This document shows, piece by piece, positions 18,645-28,090 of a stretch of DNA of 64,000 nucleotides. Source of the stretch: Brevibacillus choshinensis (GTDB taxonomy: Bacteria; Bacillota; Bacilli; Brevibacillales; Brevibacillaceae); NCBI RefSeq assembly GCF_016811915.1, contig NZ_CP069127.1, positions 4,067,001-4,131,000 of the forward strand. The letters run 5' to 3'. A program made the translations under genes and the position numbers. Position 1 is the stretch's first letter. Every line of letters begins with the position of its first letter. The notes beneath the pieces are model-generated. The model did not search any database and was not told where the DNA came from. It was given only the letters and a program-made list of their open reading frames with translations.

Positions 18645-20276
18645 TTAAATACCTAAGTAATCACGAAAAACCATGTAGTTGTCTAAATCTATAAAATCGT
18701 TTCCAAAACTCCTATAACCAGGTCCTAAGTGAGTAGTAACCCCTTCTATACTCTGGTTAAATAACTCACGATATTTAATATAATTTCCAAAATGACTTAA
18801 TTCGTCACCCGAAACTGAAAAGACTGAACCATATAACTCCAATCGATTTTCAAGAAACCCAATAAAAAAATCAATATTATAATCGTACATGCATTTTAAT
18901 AGTATCTGCTCTAGGGAAAATATATCAATCGACCAAGGTTCCTTTATTACACCTTCTTTCTTGAGCATTAAATGAATATCTGTACCGAGATTTAGGTAAG
19001 GAGTCAGGGTTACAACTATGCTTCTGATTGAAGCAATTTTGATTTCTGTTAAGTCTATAACTAGTTCTCTCTTTTCTCTATTACGAGAATTGTAAAACTT
19101 CGCAGTACCCTTATTCATGTGTTTAGCTATTCTTTCAGACTGTTCATATGCCTTTTGTAATGAAGGCTTAAAGTTTCGCTGCAATCTTGTTTCTGATTTC
19201 TCTTTGTTAATAAAAGGTTCCTTAAATTTAGTTGCTTTACACTCAAAGGATAGAAGATATCCATTATATAACACTATGATATCCTGGTCGTCTCCGTTTT
19301 CATCGAATAAATTTTTATAAACGTTCTTTTCCCCAAAGAATTTACAAATAATTTCGTAAGCTCTATTTTCTAAGTAATCTCCTTTTCTTTTATCAATATA
19401 TAAATCACTGTCCTCAATAATATTAAACAAACGATCTAAAATATTATGATTTCTTGGCAGTAAGATCGCCTCATCATATTTTATTCCAAAATAACTTCTA
19501 TACTTCTTATAAATATTTGTTGGATACTCAAAGGAAATTACTTGTTGTTGTTGCACTTTCAAGAACATCGTATCAATAAATGTGTCTGCCGGAATATCGA
19601 ATTTATTTAATAACATACGAATGGAATCAGTAGTAAAATGAGTTCGTACCTTTAAGCTAATTGGTGCATCAAATCGCACATCAACAAAACAGTGGCTGTC
19701 TCTTATTTCTTGCCACCTTTTTTGCATCCTCAACTTTAAAGATTTTTTACATGCTCTTTCGTAATTCAACAATATTAGGAGGCCTTTGATAATCTGATCA
19801 CCGGATAATTCAACCCTATCAAAATAATGTTCAAGTATGTCAACGTGCTCGTATAAAAAATCCAAGTATTGCCTTATAGATATATCAGGGAAGTTAAAGT
19901 GAAAATTCATATATACATTTGAAGCAATGTCTTCATGCAAATGGTGCGTATTTGCTCCTGAAGTTGCCTCATTGTAGTGACAGTAATAAAGGTCTTCTAG
20001 CAGATCTACTAAGTGGTTAAAAGAAGAGTCATAGTCACTAATTCTGTTCACACCATTGCATGCGTTCTCAGCATACATGAACGGTAAGTTAAGCATTAAT
20101 TTAGGTGAAACTTTATATCCACTAGAAGTAGCTGCTTCATGATTTAAACGAATGTAAGAGTAACCAATAAGTCGAAATACATCTTCTATTTTAAACTGCC
20201 TAAGATAGTGTAATATGTCAACACTGCATTTTTCGATAGTGTAATTTTCCGGATGCAATAATGGTTCCATTGACAA
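18645..20276 (-). CDS. Large protein with PD-(D/E)XK nuclease-like core, candidate defence effector
   Basis: A 543-residue protein not recognised as a named family. The middle contains a restriction-like core: helix EN-R-AYEIICKFFGE with E303, then D332 in DDQDIIVLYNG, and E345/K347 in LLSFECKA, i.e. E...D-X12-E-X-K, the pattern of PD-(D/E)XK nucleases. The 290 residues before it are predicted mostly helical and the C-terminal 200 are unassigned. It is the only intact gene between two tRNA-derived attachment repeats and beside a ruined integrase. Single-gene defence nucleases are often carried this way, so an anti-phage or anti-plasmid role is plausible but inferred. Confidence 0.6.
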   Translation of the reverse strand: MSMEPLLHPENYTIEKCSVDILHYLRQFKIEDVFRLIGYSYIRLNHEAATSSGYKVSPKLMLNLPFMYAENACNGVNRISDYDSSFNHLVDLLEDLYYCHYNEATSGANTHHLHEDIASNVYMNFHFNFPDISIRQYLDFLYEHVDILEHYFDRVELSGDQIIKGLLILLNYERACKKSLKLRMQKRWQEIRDSHCFVDVRFDAPISLKVRTHFTTDSIRMLLNKFDIPADTFIDTMFLKVQQQQVISFEYPTNIYKKYRSYFGIKYDEAILLPRNHNILDRLFNIIEDSDLYIDKRKGDYLENRAYEIICKFFGEKNVYKNLFDENGDDQDIIVLYNGYLLSFECKATKFKEPFINKEKSETRLQRNFKPSLQKAYEQSERIAKHMNKGTAKFYNSRNREKRELVIDLTEIKIASIRSIVVTLTPYLNLGTDIHLMLKKEGVIKEPWSIDIFSLEQILLKCMYDYNIDFFIGFLENRLELYGSVFSVSGDELSHFGNYIKYRELFNQSIEGVTTHLGPGYRSFGNDFIDLDNYMVFRDYLGI

Positions 20277-20627
20277 AACAAGTTCCCCCTTATTACTTGA
20301 ACAACATGTCGTATTTGAAGCAATCCACCCATATGTACATCGTATAATTTATTAATAGCATTGAGCATACAATAATTAAACAACCTGATCACGTAGTAGT
20401 CTGCTTGTTGTATTCATCGACCTCGGAAGAATCAATGAACTGATTGGTCAGTCCTAATGAATTAGCTTTTGCAACAAGTTATAGAATTTAAATATAAGTA
20501 ATTATCATTTATTGCAGTTATAGTATCAATTGGTTCACTTACTAATTATTATGGTTTAATTATACAAGAAAAAGGTATAGCCTCCTCTTTTTTTGAGGGG
20601 TGTAGATTCTTAGTAAGAGCTTAGTCT
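20277..20627. other. AT-rich stretch without recognisable gene
   Basis: About 350 bases between the nuclease-like gene and the integrase remnant. Nothing could be supported. It may include the lost 5' end of the integrase gene. Confidence 0.4.
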
Positions 20628-21227
20628 GATCGACTGTATATTGCCTTTTTACTTGCGATTACAACAGGTATGAAGCAAGGAGAGATTTAAGGAGTACGAT
20701 GGAAGGATATTGACTTTGATCATAATTCATTAAGCATTCGTCATACGCTCAGTCATGATGGAAAGACTCTAATATCAGAGGCGAAGACAAACTCCTCACT
20801 ACGCTTAATCCATCTGCCTAAAGAAACTATACAAGCCCTTAAAAGGCATCGAAGCATCATAATTCAAGAAAATCTTAAAACGGGTTGGCAATATAATGAT
20901 CATGGTCTTGTAGTATGTACAACAATTGGTACACCTACTACACCAAGAAATCTTAGTAGAACATAGAATAGACTTATCAAAGAATCAGACGTAAGCCCTA
21001 TACGTTTTCATATCTTCGTCACACGTACGCCACCCTACTTTTAAAACAATGGATACATGTAAGAACGACTGGAACATAGCAACACATGGATGACATTAGA
21101 CACATACAGTCATGTTCAACCTGCAATGAAAGCAGAAGCATCGAGAGCAATTGACCAGTTATTGTTCAAAAAAACTATTAATTTGAGCCTATGGTCACCA
21201 ATTGGTCACCACATTGCAATTAGGTGA
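20628..21227 (+). pseudogene. Tyrosine recombinase/integrase remnant (catalytic domain)
   Basis: Conceptual translation gives the catalytic domain of a phage/ICE integrase: DRLYIAFLLAITTGMKQGEI, stop, GVRWKDIDFDHNSLSIRHTL, then KTNSSLRLIHLP. After further breaks come a frameshifted HxLRHTYAT segment near 21015 and LEHSNTWMTLDTYSHVQPAM near 21070-21125. There are at least two in-frame stops and more than one frameshift; the catalytic arginine of TG-x-R has become lysine, and the N-terminal domain is missing. It is dead. It reads toward the attachment repeat at 21261, the usual arrangement for tRNA-targeting elements. Confidence 0.88.
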
Positions 21228-21260
21228 CCTTTCTTTCATACTCAATCAGTAACAAGAAAA

Positions 21261-21344
21261 AACCCCTGATTTCTCAAGGGTTTTTTCTTGTTACGTATGG
21301 TGATCCGGACTGGGTTCGAACCAGCGACCCCCACCCTGTCAAGA
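21261..21344 (-). repeat. tRNA 3'-half plus terminator, right copy (attachment-site remnant)
   Basis: Second copy of the repeat at 18302-18380. The minus strand carries tRNA positions from the anticodon loop to CCA (21298-21344) and a terminator hairpin with a TTTTTT tail. Sequence beyond 21344 does not match a tRNA 5' half. It lies 34 bases after the integrase remnant. Confidence 0.75.
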
Positions 21345-21348
21345 ATCG

Positions 21349-21411
21349 TCCCAACTGTTTCCTCGGATAAAAATAGATCGGTTATTGATTCGACCCTTAT
21401 CCCAACTGTTT
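21349..21411. repeat. Two 12-base direct repeats next to the attachment remnant
   Basis: TCCCAACTGTTT at 21349-21360 and again at 21400-21411, 51 bases apart. They lie immediately outside the tRNA-derived core, where arm-type integrase sites usually occur. Confidence 0.4.
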
Positions 21412-21518
21412 TCAGAGACTTTTCATGACTTTCATTCAAATATCAGACCACTATCTTTTAGATCATATAACATTTATTATATGGTGGTCACGAAATTAAA
21501 TCAAGTGGTCGCAGTTAC

Positions 21519-23285
21519 TCATTTCTCTTGCTTTTTTTCTTGCCTTTTTTCTTGCTTTTTCTCTTGCCATTCGTTTTCTATCATCTGTTTCAACTTTATT
21601 GCTTCTGAAAATAAAGGATCAATCAATAGTATTCGATTAACTGAATATAGAGCCTTCCCTCTTTTCCCCAAGAAAAAATTAGAAGTAGCAAATTCAAATA
21701 GAACATGTGGGTTTCTGGGGTAAATGCTCTTTGCAAACAACGAAATTTTCTCACTCTCATTAAACTTACCCATACTATTGAGTAAAGCTGATTTATTTAT
21801 TAGAGCCTGCAAATCAAATTTATTTCGTTTTAAAACTTCATCACAGTAACCAATAGCTTGCTCCAATTTTTTATCCTCATTGAAATAGTGTCTTAATAAA
21901 TGGGTTGAAAAGTTTAAATATGCTTCAATAGGAACATCAACTTGGGATAATAGTTTCTCGTAAATCATGTCAGCCATGTCAACTATTCCTTCTCGTGATA
22001 ATATAACTGCAAGATTAATCCCTACTCCTTCCAATTCAATTCCCGTTTGTAATAATAAGTCAAAAGCTTCTTTGTGATTTCCAATATTAATTAGGGATGA
22101 CGCAATGTTTACGTTAGCAACATTGTTGTTGTCTGCATTATTAGTGCGACAGATTTCAACGTCATTTTCATTAAAAACCTCAGAAAGTTCTAAAAACGTA
22201 GGTCTATTATTTGGATCCTTTTGCAAACATTTAAGAATAATTGAAGATATCCAATGTGGAACAAATGTTAAAGGCCGCATTGTGTAATTTTTATGTCTAT
22301 TTATTAAATCATCCTCATTATAATAATTATTAAAAGGATGCTTCCCTGTAAGGACCTCATACATGATGAGACCAAAAGAGTAGATATCTGACTTCTCAGA
22401 CTTAGGGTTGCCATCAAAACATTCTGGTGCTAAGTATAGCTTCGTTGAAATTCCATGAGATCTAAATAGATCTGCAGTTGTAGTTCCAGACAACCCAAAA
22501 TCACCTATTTTTAGGTTCCCATAATAATCAATGAATAAATTCTCTGGTTTTAAATCACCGTGTATAAAATTTGGTATCTTGTACCGGCAATAGAGCATAC
22601 CTTGAATAATATCTCTAAACATATTGATTTTTATTTCATTAGTTTTATTCTTGCTTTTTCTAACCCAGTCTTCTAGTGTAACTATTTTGGAAAAAGGGTT
22701 GATTGCTTCCATTACTAAGATTAGTCGATTATTACTTTCAACCACAACATTTAGCAGGTTCACTATGTTTTGATGATACGAAAGTTTCAACCATGTTTCC
22801 GCCTCATTTTTTAGTAGGGTTACGTCTATGGTTTCTGGTTTAAGATCTAAAGTTTTACAAACTACTAATTGAATGGATTTATCCCTTTGATCAGTACACA
22901 AATAAATTTTCCCCATGCTTCCATTCTTCTCACCAATAATTTTGTACCTACCGGCAATTTCACCAAATGGCAAGAACGTATTATTTTCTTTATACTCATT
23001 TATCTGTAATTTATTATCACTTAGGTAAGGGCCACTGTTTGGTATTTTCCAGGTTTCTTTTACCCTTTGAGCAAATTCAAGTGAACCTCCGTTTATAGAT
23101 TTCGTGATATTAAAAATGTAATCTCGTTGAATATGACAATTCGAACACTCAACTGTTACTGTATCAATGAATTGATCATTTTCCTTATCAACTTTCGAAA
23201 ATTTGAAATGGTAGAACCCTTTGCAATTACACCTTTGTTTCGCTATGTACTCATGTATTTCTAAAGTATTGGATACTTTAATCAA
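21519..23285 (-). CDS. Serine/threonine protein kinase with zinc-ribbon-like N-terminus and TPR-like C-terminus
   Basis: A 588-residue kinase. An N-terminal four-cysteine element (about residues 19-50) has CNCKG and CSNC. The kinase domain spans about 110-375: ATP lysine in VVCK (near 144), catalytic loop HGDLKPENLF (near 242), IGDFGLSG (near 262), LAPECFDG (near 286) and SDIYSFGLIMYEVLTGKHPF. The glycine loop is weak (GEKNGSMG). A helical TPR-like region follows, and the protein ends in a QEKK/QEKR repeat. TTG at 23285 is preferred, with AAGGGGTG upstream; an ATG at 23318 lacks a site. Stand-alone kinases in islands can act in abortive infection; that role is inference. Confidence 0.85.
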   Translation of the reverse strand: MIKVSNTLEIHEYIAKQRCNCKGFYHFKFSKVDKENDQFIDTVTVECSNCHIQRDYIFNITKSINGGSLEFAQRVKETWKIPNSGPYLSDNKLQINEYKENNTFLPFGEIAGRYKIIGEKNGSMGKIYLCTDQRDKSIQLVVCKTLDLKPETIDVTLLKNEAETWLKLSYHQNIVNLLNVVVESNNRLILVMEAINPFSKIVTLEDWVRKSKNKTNEIKINMFRDIIQGMLYCRYKIPNFIHGDLKPENLFIDYYGNLKIGDFGLSGTTTADLFRSHGISTKLYLAPECFDGNPKSEKSDIYSFGLIMYEVLTGKHPFNNYYNEDDLINRHKNYTMRPLTFVPHWISSIILKCLQKDPNNRPTFLELSEVFNENDVEICRTNNADNNNVANVNIASSLINIGNHKEAFDLLLQTGIELEGVGINLAVILSREGIVDMADMIYEKLLSQVDVPIEAYLNFSTHLLRHYFNEDKKLEQAIGYCDEVLKRNKFDLQALINKSALLNSMGKFNESEKISLFAKSIYPRNPHVLFEFATSNFFLGKRGKALYSVNRILLIDPLFSEAIKLKQMIENEWQEKKQEKRQEKKQEK

Positions 23286-23391
23286 AAATATCACCCCTTC
23301 TTCATTAATTACATACATATTTAAGCTTTTAATAAAGGACCAAACCAGCTAAAGTTACTTCAATGAAAAAAACATACACTTTTGGCAATTT

Positions 23392-24252
23392 TTATCTTTT
23401 GCCTACTTTCTCGAATTGTTTAATCGTATTCCCCTTTACCATTTCCCATTTTTCTAATGCTTCTTTTAAGTAGTTAATTCCATTTTTCAAGTCTTCTTGT
23501 ACAGTTGTTCCTACCCCAATGCTGTACGATGATATCTCGTAATCTTCGTCCCAGATGTTGATTGCTCCTTCATCTCTCATAGTTCTGGGATTAGGATCCG
23601 ATAAGTTTACAAAGATATTTGTAGCTCCATCTAATAGAATAATAAATTGCTTAAATAATTCCTCATTCTTTCCGTCATATAAGGGCCCACCGTAACGGAA
23701 CATTTCTAGTGTGTCAAAAAAAATAGACCAGCCATTATGTACTCTTCCACGACCGAAAACCTCATGATCTATCATTTTTAGTCTTTCAATAATATCGTTA
23801 ATTTTCAGCATACTATGATACTCTTGAGTTACCATTTCTTTTACAATATCCAATGAAAAATTATTTAACTTATTTTCAACTTTTTTGTTATCCTTAATTT
23901 TTTTATACTGTGAAATATCTCTCAAACCCACTGTTAACAATACTAACCCTAATGAAAAAATAGTTGCAATATCTCCAATTATTGATAATTGATCCTTATA
24001 AGTTGTGAAGTAATTTGGGAATATCAAACCCAATAAAAGAAGACCAAATAAAAATATCGAAGTAATAATAGCCATTTTTTGGTATTTTTCTTTTGATGTA
24101 ATTTGATTGACAAAATCTTGCACTGTAAACGCAACTGCAGAAATTGAAAATAATGCTATGACTTGCGAAGGAATAATAATTCCAATTCCCCTTAGGATCG
24201 ACAATATAAAGCAAATAACACCAATTGCTATGGCAAAATAAGGCGATTGCAT
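23392..24252 (-). CDS. Membrane protein with four transmembrane segments and a cytoplasmic tail
   Basis: A 286-residue protein of unknown family. Hydrophobic segments lie at about 3-23, 27-47, 61-80 and 90-112, followed by a soluble helical region of 170 residues. It is preceded by GGAGGAGAATT at its ATG and lies about 107 bases upstream of the kinase start on the same strand. It could be a substrate, sensor or effector of that kinase, but nothing in the sequence proves it. Confidence 0.7.
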   Translation of the reverse strand: MQSPYFAIAIGVICFILSILRGIGIIIPSQVIALFSISAVAFTVQDFVNQITSKEKYQKMAIITSIFLFGLLLLGLIFPNYFTTYKDQLSIIGDIATIFSLGLVLLTVGLRDISQYKKIKDNKKVENKLNNFSLDIVKEMVTQEYHSMLKINDIIERLKMIDHEVFGRGRVHNGWSIFFDTLEMFRYGGPLYDGKNEELFKQFIILLDGATNIFVNLSDPNPRTMRDEGAINIWDEDYEISSYSIGVGTTVQEDLKNGINYLKEALEKWEMVKGNTIKQFEKVGKR

Positions 24253-24676
24253 AATTCTCCTCCAATAGGTCTGACTATTCTGTTTCTTTTATTATAACCA
24301 TTATTAATATCCTTAAATTTTTAAATTTCCTTAATACTATTGCATGTTCGTTTTTTGAACACAATTATTCCGAAAAGACACGTTTTCACTATTAATATTA
24401 TGGTTCCAACCAAAAAAATTCTACTATCTATGATATTTCTAATAATAATCTTTATAGTTCGAAACATCATATTAATGACTTCGTTTCACAAATGAAAAGG
24501 GTCAGTTAGTATAAGCGAGATAATACTAAGCTAACCCTTTTAATAATTGTGGAATGACTGGACTCTGAAGTTTCTCTACAGCTCATTCCCATTCAATTTT
24601 AGTTATTTAAAATTCTTAAAACTTCTCTGTACTAGGAATAATTAGATCACAAGACTAACTAATCTAGTTGTTACAA
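24253..24676. other. AT-rich intergenic stretch
   Basis: About 420 bases of AT-rich sequence with no supported gene or clear hairpin. Confidence 0.4.
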
Positions 24677-25285
24677 CTACTTCTTAATCCTTCTCTTCTT
24701 TATATATTTACTTAAGCAATGTGAAATAATCGCATATTGTAATTTAGCATAATGATCTTCTAACCACTTATCAAAATTAGGAACTGGTTGAAGTTCACTA
24801 AACCCTTCAATAATATCAACTGTATTCTCCTTTACTTCTATTCTCCATTTATCCTCCTCATCCTCACCTTGAGCATTTACTATTCCATTAACTATATAAC
24901 CCCTTGGGGATAAAATGTTATCAATTAAGTACATAATCCACTCATCTGCATTATAAAATTTGATCCCACGATCCCAAATAATTCTCTTCCTATCCTCAGT
25001 CGGAATCCATTGAAGAAAAATCCCAGGCTGTCTTCCCGGAGGTTCATTTTGATTAATAATTGATGGGCAATAATCGTTGGTTTTCCCTGCTGGTTCAACA
25101 TATAGCTCCCCATCTATCCCTAAACTTTCCGCCGTTCCATATCCAAGTTGCTCCAGTATTTGTGGATCTCTTTTTATTCTCCTTGTTCTCGCCAATCCTT
25201 TCAACAATTCAAAACTATCGTCATCCAGTTCCTTATCTACTTCCAAATATCCTTCAAAAGCTGTTGAGTAACCCAATATTTTCAT
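24677..25285 (-). CDS. Conserved hypothetical protein of 202 residues
   Basis: Begins MKILGYSTAFEGYLEVD and contains GLARTRRIKRDP, FLQWIPTEDRKRIIWD and LIDNILSPRGYIVNG. It resembles a widespread bacterial protein without known function that has a similar opening and the same order of these segments. No catalytic motif was recognised. It is a single gene on the minus strand, with GGAGG very close to the ATG. Confidence 0.65.
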   Translation of the reverse strand: MKILGYSTAFEGYLEVDKELDDDSFELLKGLARTRRIKRDPQILEQLGYGTAESLGIDGELYVEPAGKTNDYCPSIINQNEPPGRQPGIFLQWIPTEDRKRIIWDRGIKFYNADEWIMYLIDNILSPRGYIVNGIVNAQGEDEEDKWRIEVKENTVDIIEGFSELQPVPNFDKWLEDHYAKLQYAIISHCLSKYIKKRRIKK

Positions 25286-25644
25286 TCCTCCTTTATTTTT
25301 TATTCCTTATATGCAGATTAATTTCAAAATATTCATTTTAGCAATTAGCTATATGTTGTAAGACTATATATAAAGAAGTTCTTCTCAGGCTTCTTAATGA
25401 ATTCATTTGCTTTTAGGCAACCACAAACTTTTATCGAATGTCTGGTGTTCCAATGCAATGGCTTTACAATTGTTGTTATGCAACACATAGCCTCTGGTTC
25501 ACAAACTCATTTTAATCTTGATTACAATACTTCCTAAATCGTCAATATTGCATTATGATATGTACCAGTTACTAAGCAACGTTTTGGCACGTTACAAGCG
25601 GACTCCTTGTTTATGTAAAAATGTATACTTTCTGGTATATTGCT
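25286..25644. other. AT-rich intergenic stretch
   Basis: About 360 bases with no supported feature. Confidence 0.35.
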
Positions 25645-26427
25645 TTACTCATTACCAGTATGTATACCCAGTATTGCATAATAAGTCCTCGCAATAAAAT
25701 AATGATATTTGTGTGTTATCCCTCCACCTAATATTCCAACCTCGACATCTACCTTCAGATTAGCTTGGTCCTTAAATGCATTTTGTAAAACTTCTTTGAT
25801 TTTACTCCGTATTCCGTCTTTTTCTTGATCAACATGGGGAGGATATAATTCTTCCAACTCTTTCGACTTCCTAATCAAGCCTAACTCCATTGTGTCCCCT
25901 GGTATGTGTAAATATCTTGCAACGCTGTGGGTGTAAATATCTTCTTTGTCTAGTACATTGAGGTATTCCTCATCTGGAAGGTAATGCGAGATAAAAAGCA
26001 CTTGATATTGACTAATGTTACTATTTTTGAGTTGGTTGACTATATTTAACCTAGAATTAATGTCTCTTAACACTACCTTTCTAATACCACTATTTCCACT
26101 CTTACCCATGAATTCGTTACCATAGATTATTTGAGTCAAAAGAAAATGTTTGAATTCAATCATTGCAACGACTCTTTCCACGATTGGCCCCTTCCCTTGT
26201 AAAATTGCTAAATCAATTACTTTCCCATGTATTTTCGTTTCCTTAGAAAAAAAAACGTTCCAGTCTTCAGAGTGTTGATTGTGATTGTTATTTGCTAAAT
26301 AGTAAGCTAATCGATCTCTCAATGTATCTTCACTTTGGCCCGAAATACTTAGATATGCAAGTTCATTCTCGAAAAAAGGCATGTTTTCAAGAGCATTCTT
26401 TAGCTCTGTCATAATAAAACTCGACAT
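25645..26427 (-). CDS. Hypothetical protein with possible PD-(D/E)XK nuclease core
   Basis: A 260-residue protein, unknown family. A possible nuclease core is visible: E33 in SEDTLRDRLAYYL, D72 in GKVIDLAIL, then E91 and K93 in VAMIEFKHF, giving E...D-X18-E-X-K. The surrounding pattern of helix, strand and strand fits small restriction-like folds used to bind or cut DNA. The rest is helical with no other motif. The neighbours are also unknown, so a role in defence is only suggested. Confidence 0.55.
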   Translation of the reverse strand: MSSFIMTELKNALENMPFFENELAYLSISGQSEDTLRDRLAYYLANNNHNQHSEDWNVFFSKETKIHGKVIDLAILQGKGPIVERVVAMIEFKHFLLTQIIYGNEFMGKSGNSGIRKVVLRDINSRLNIVNQLKNSNISQYQVLFISHYLPDEEYLNVLDKEDIYTHSVARYLHIPGDTMELGLIRKSKELEELYPPHVDQEKDGIRSKIKEVLQNAFKDQANLKVDVEVGILGGGITHKYHYFIARTYYAILGIHTGNE

Positions 26428-26721
26428 AAACCTCAGTCCCTTCTAATTTCAAACTGTTACTCTTTGACCTCGCTTAAGCGAATGAAACAAATTTCACATT
26501 TTCATCGTGATAATTCCACATCGCTAATTCTATCTTTTCTGTATTTTTCATAGCACAGGATATCATATATAAATTGGGCTTCCTAGTCATAAACGAACTC
26601 CGTCTGTATTTCACTCAAACTGTGATAGCAGAATCTAGGTGATGGATGGATATTTTTGGGTAGTGGGGGGATTGTAATAAAGGTAACATCTGAATAATTG
26701 TCAGCGGGGGTTTTGTACACC

Positions 26722-27312
26722 ATGAAACTTATTATGACATTAAACAATGGTCGTGCGAGGTATGAGTGCTATTGTGGATTATTACTGGAAACCACCATTC
26801 ATTATAAAAGTAGATATAAATGTTCTGGATGCGTAAGGAGATTTAGCGGTATGAATGAAAAAGTGTACTTGAATGAATTAATAAACACATACGGCTATTT
26901 TGTCCTACAGCATTATGGCTCAGAAGAATTAACAGGTAAAAAAGGCGGGCGATTGACATATGATATTGCATTATTACATACCCCATACGATCGAAATCCA
27001 TTTATGAACTATGAAATATTAAGCTTCAACAACACTTCAAACACTAATCAAGACAATGGAAGGGATCATTACATGATGAAGGTAATTTATGCTCGTAATA
27101 AACTACAGGTACCACTAGCCGAAATTGATCCTGGCAATGGAAAATCAGTCAAGGATGCTATTAAAACAACAATTGACAATTATCTTGAATTAACATCGAT
27201 TAAAGATCCGTTATTTTTACGAAAAGAGTTAGATAGATTATTCTACAATGAGATTTTCGATAGGATTGGGAGATATTTCTTCAATTTAAATGGTCATACT
27301 CTCGATTTTTGA
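26722..27312 (+). CDS. Hypothetical protein with N-terminal zinc-ribbon-like cysteines
   Basis: A protein of 196 residues from the ATG at 26722 (GGGGG about 11 bases upstream). Near the N-terminus are CYCG and CSGC, about 20 residues apart, which may bind zinc. The remainder is of unknown fold. It is transcribed rightward, opposite to nearly all neighbours. No family was recognised. Confidence 0.55.
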   Translation: MKLIMTLNNGRARYECYCGLLLETTIHYKSRYKCSGCVRRFSGMNEKVYLNELINTYGYFVLQHYGSEELTGKKGGRLTYDIALLHTPYDRNPFMNYEILSFNNTSNTNQDNGRDHYMMKVIYARNKLQVPLAEIDPGNGKSVKDAIKTTIDNYLELTSIKDPLFLRKELDRLFYNEIFDRIGRYFFNLNGHTLDF

Positions 27313-27673
27313 TTTCTTATCTCTTTGTATGAAGGGAGCAAGGTAAGTCATCACTTGGTCCTCCTTCACTAAATATTCACTTATGTTCTGATAGTTACAG
27401 CATTTTTACATACTTTTCATTCGAATTTGTTCCTGAACTCATTTTAATCAGACGAACAAAATGTTCCGATATCACGAACCTAAGGAATTTTGGTTCGAAC
27501 AGATACTTCAAATTTTCCCTTCGACTTGTCAATAGATTTCTTCACTGATATCATGTCCGTTATCTCAAAAACTTTCACTTTACCTTAAGTGTCCTCATAT
27601 ACCATAAGCTTTAAGTTACATTTATTCGTCGTAAATTCAGAACTTAGTATTTTTCCTTGTTTGTCGATTGATT
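27313..27673. other. AT-rich intergenic stretch
   Basis: 360 bases between convergent genes with no clear terminator or gene. Confidence 0.35.
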
Positions 27674-27949
27674 TCAAGTTGAAAATGCTTTTATTAGTGT
27701 TTTTTCAATCATTTTCGTATAGTTCTTACCATCATTTGTATTACTAAATGTCTTGATTAATCTTTTCTCCTTCTCTACAACTTTTTCTGAAAACTTTTGG
27801 AAAGAAAACAGTTTCCACTCCCCATCACCACTTCCGAAAGCTGTTTTCACCTTTTCGACAAAAGTATTCATCTCATAAAGAATACTCTCCACTAACTGAT
27901 ATGCCAGCCTCTTTTGTAGTTTGTTTTCAATGTTGTCAATGTATCTCAT
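27674..27949 (-). CDS. Small hypothetical protein (91 residues)
   Basis: Mostly helical and lysine-rich, starting MRYIDNIENKLQKRLAYQL with GGTGG just upstream. No family recognised. It lies downstream of the four-helix-bundle genes on the same strand, 141 bases apart, so it may or may not belong to their operon. Confidence 0.5.
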   Translation of the reverse strand: MRYIDNIENKLQKRLAYQLVESILYEMNTFVEKVKTAFGSGDGEWKLFSFQKFSEKVVEKEKRLIKTFSNTNDGKNYTKMIEKTLIKAFST

Positions 27950-28090
27950 TTACCACCACTACTTTTATAGTTTTTGTTATTTCAAATGATACACATATTC
28001 CGCTTTGTTGATTACCGACATATGGTTGAAGCCTGTTTTACTATAGTGAGGGATAAATAGTATTGAATCTGAATAATCAGCGACCATAGA

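Noticed and set aside
20186-20392. 68-codon leftward frame at the 5' end of the nuclease-like gene
   Set aside because: It overlaps that gene in another frame and has no supporting start site.
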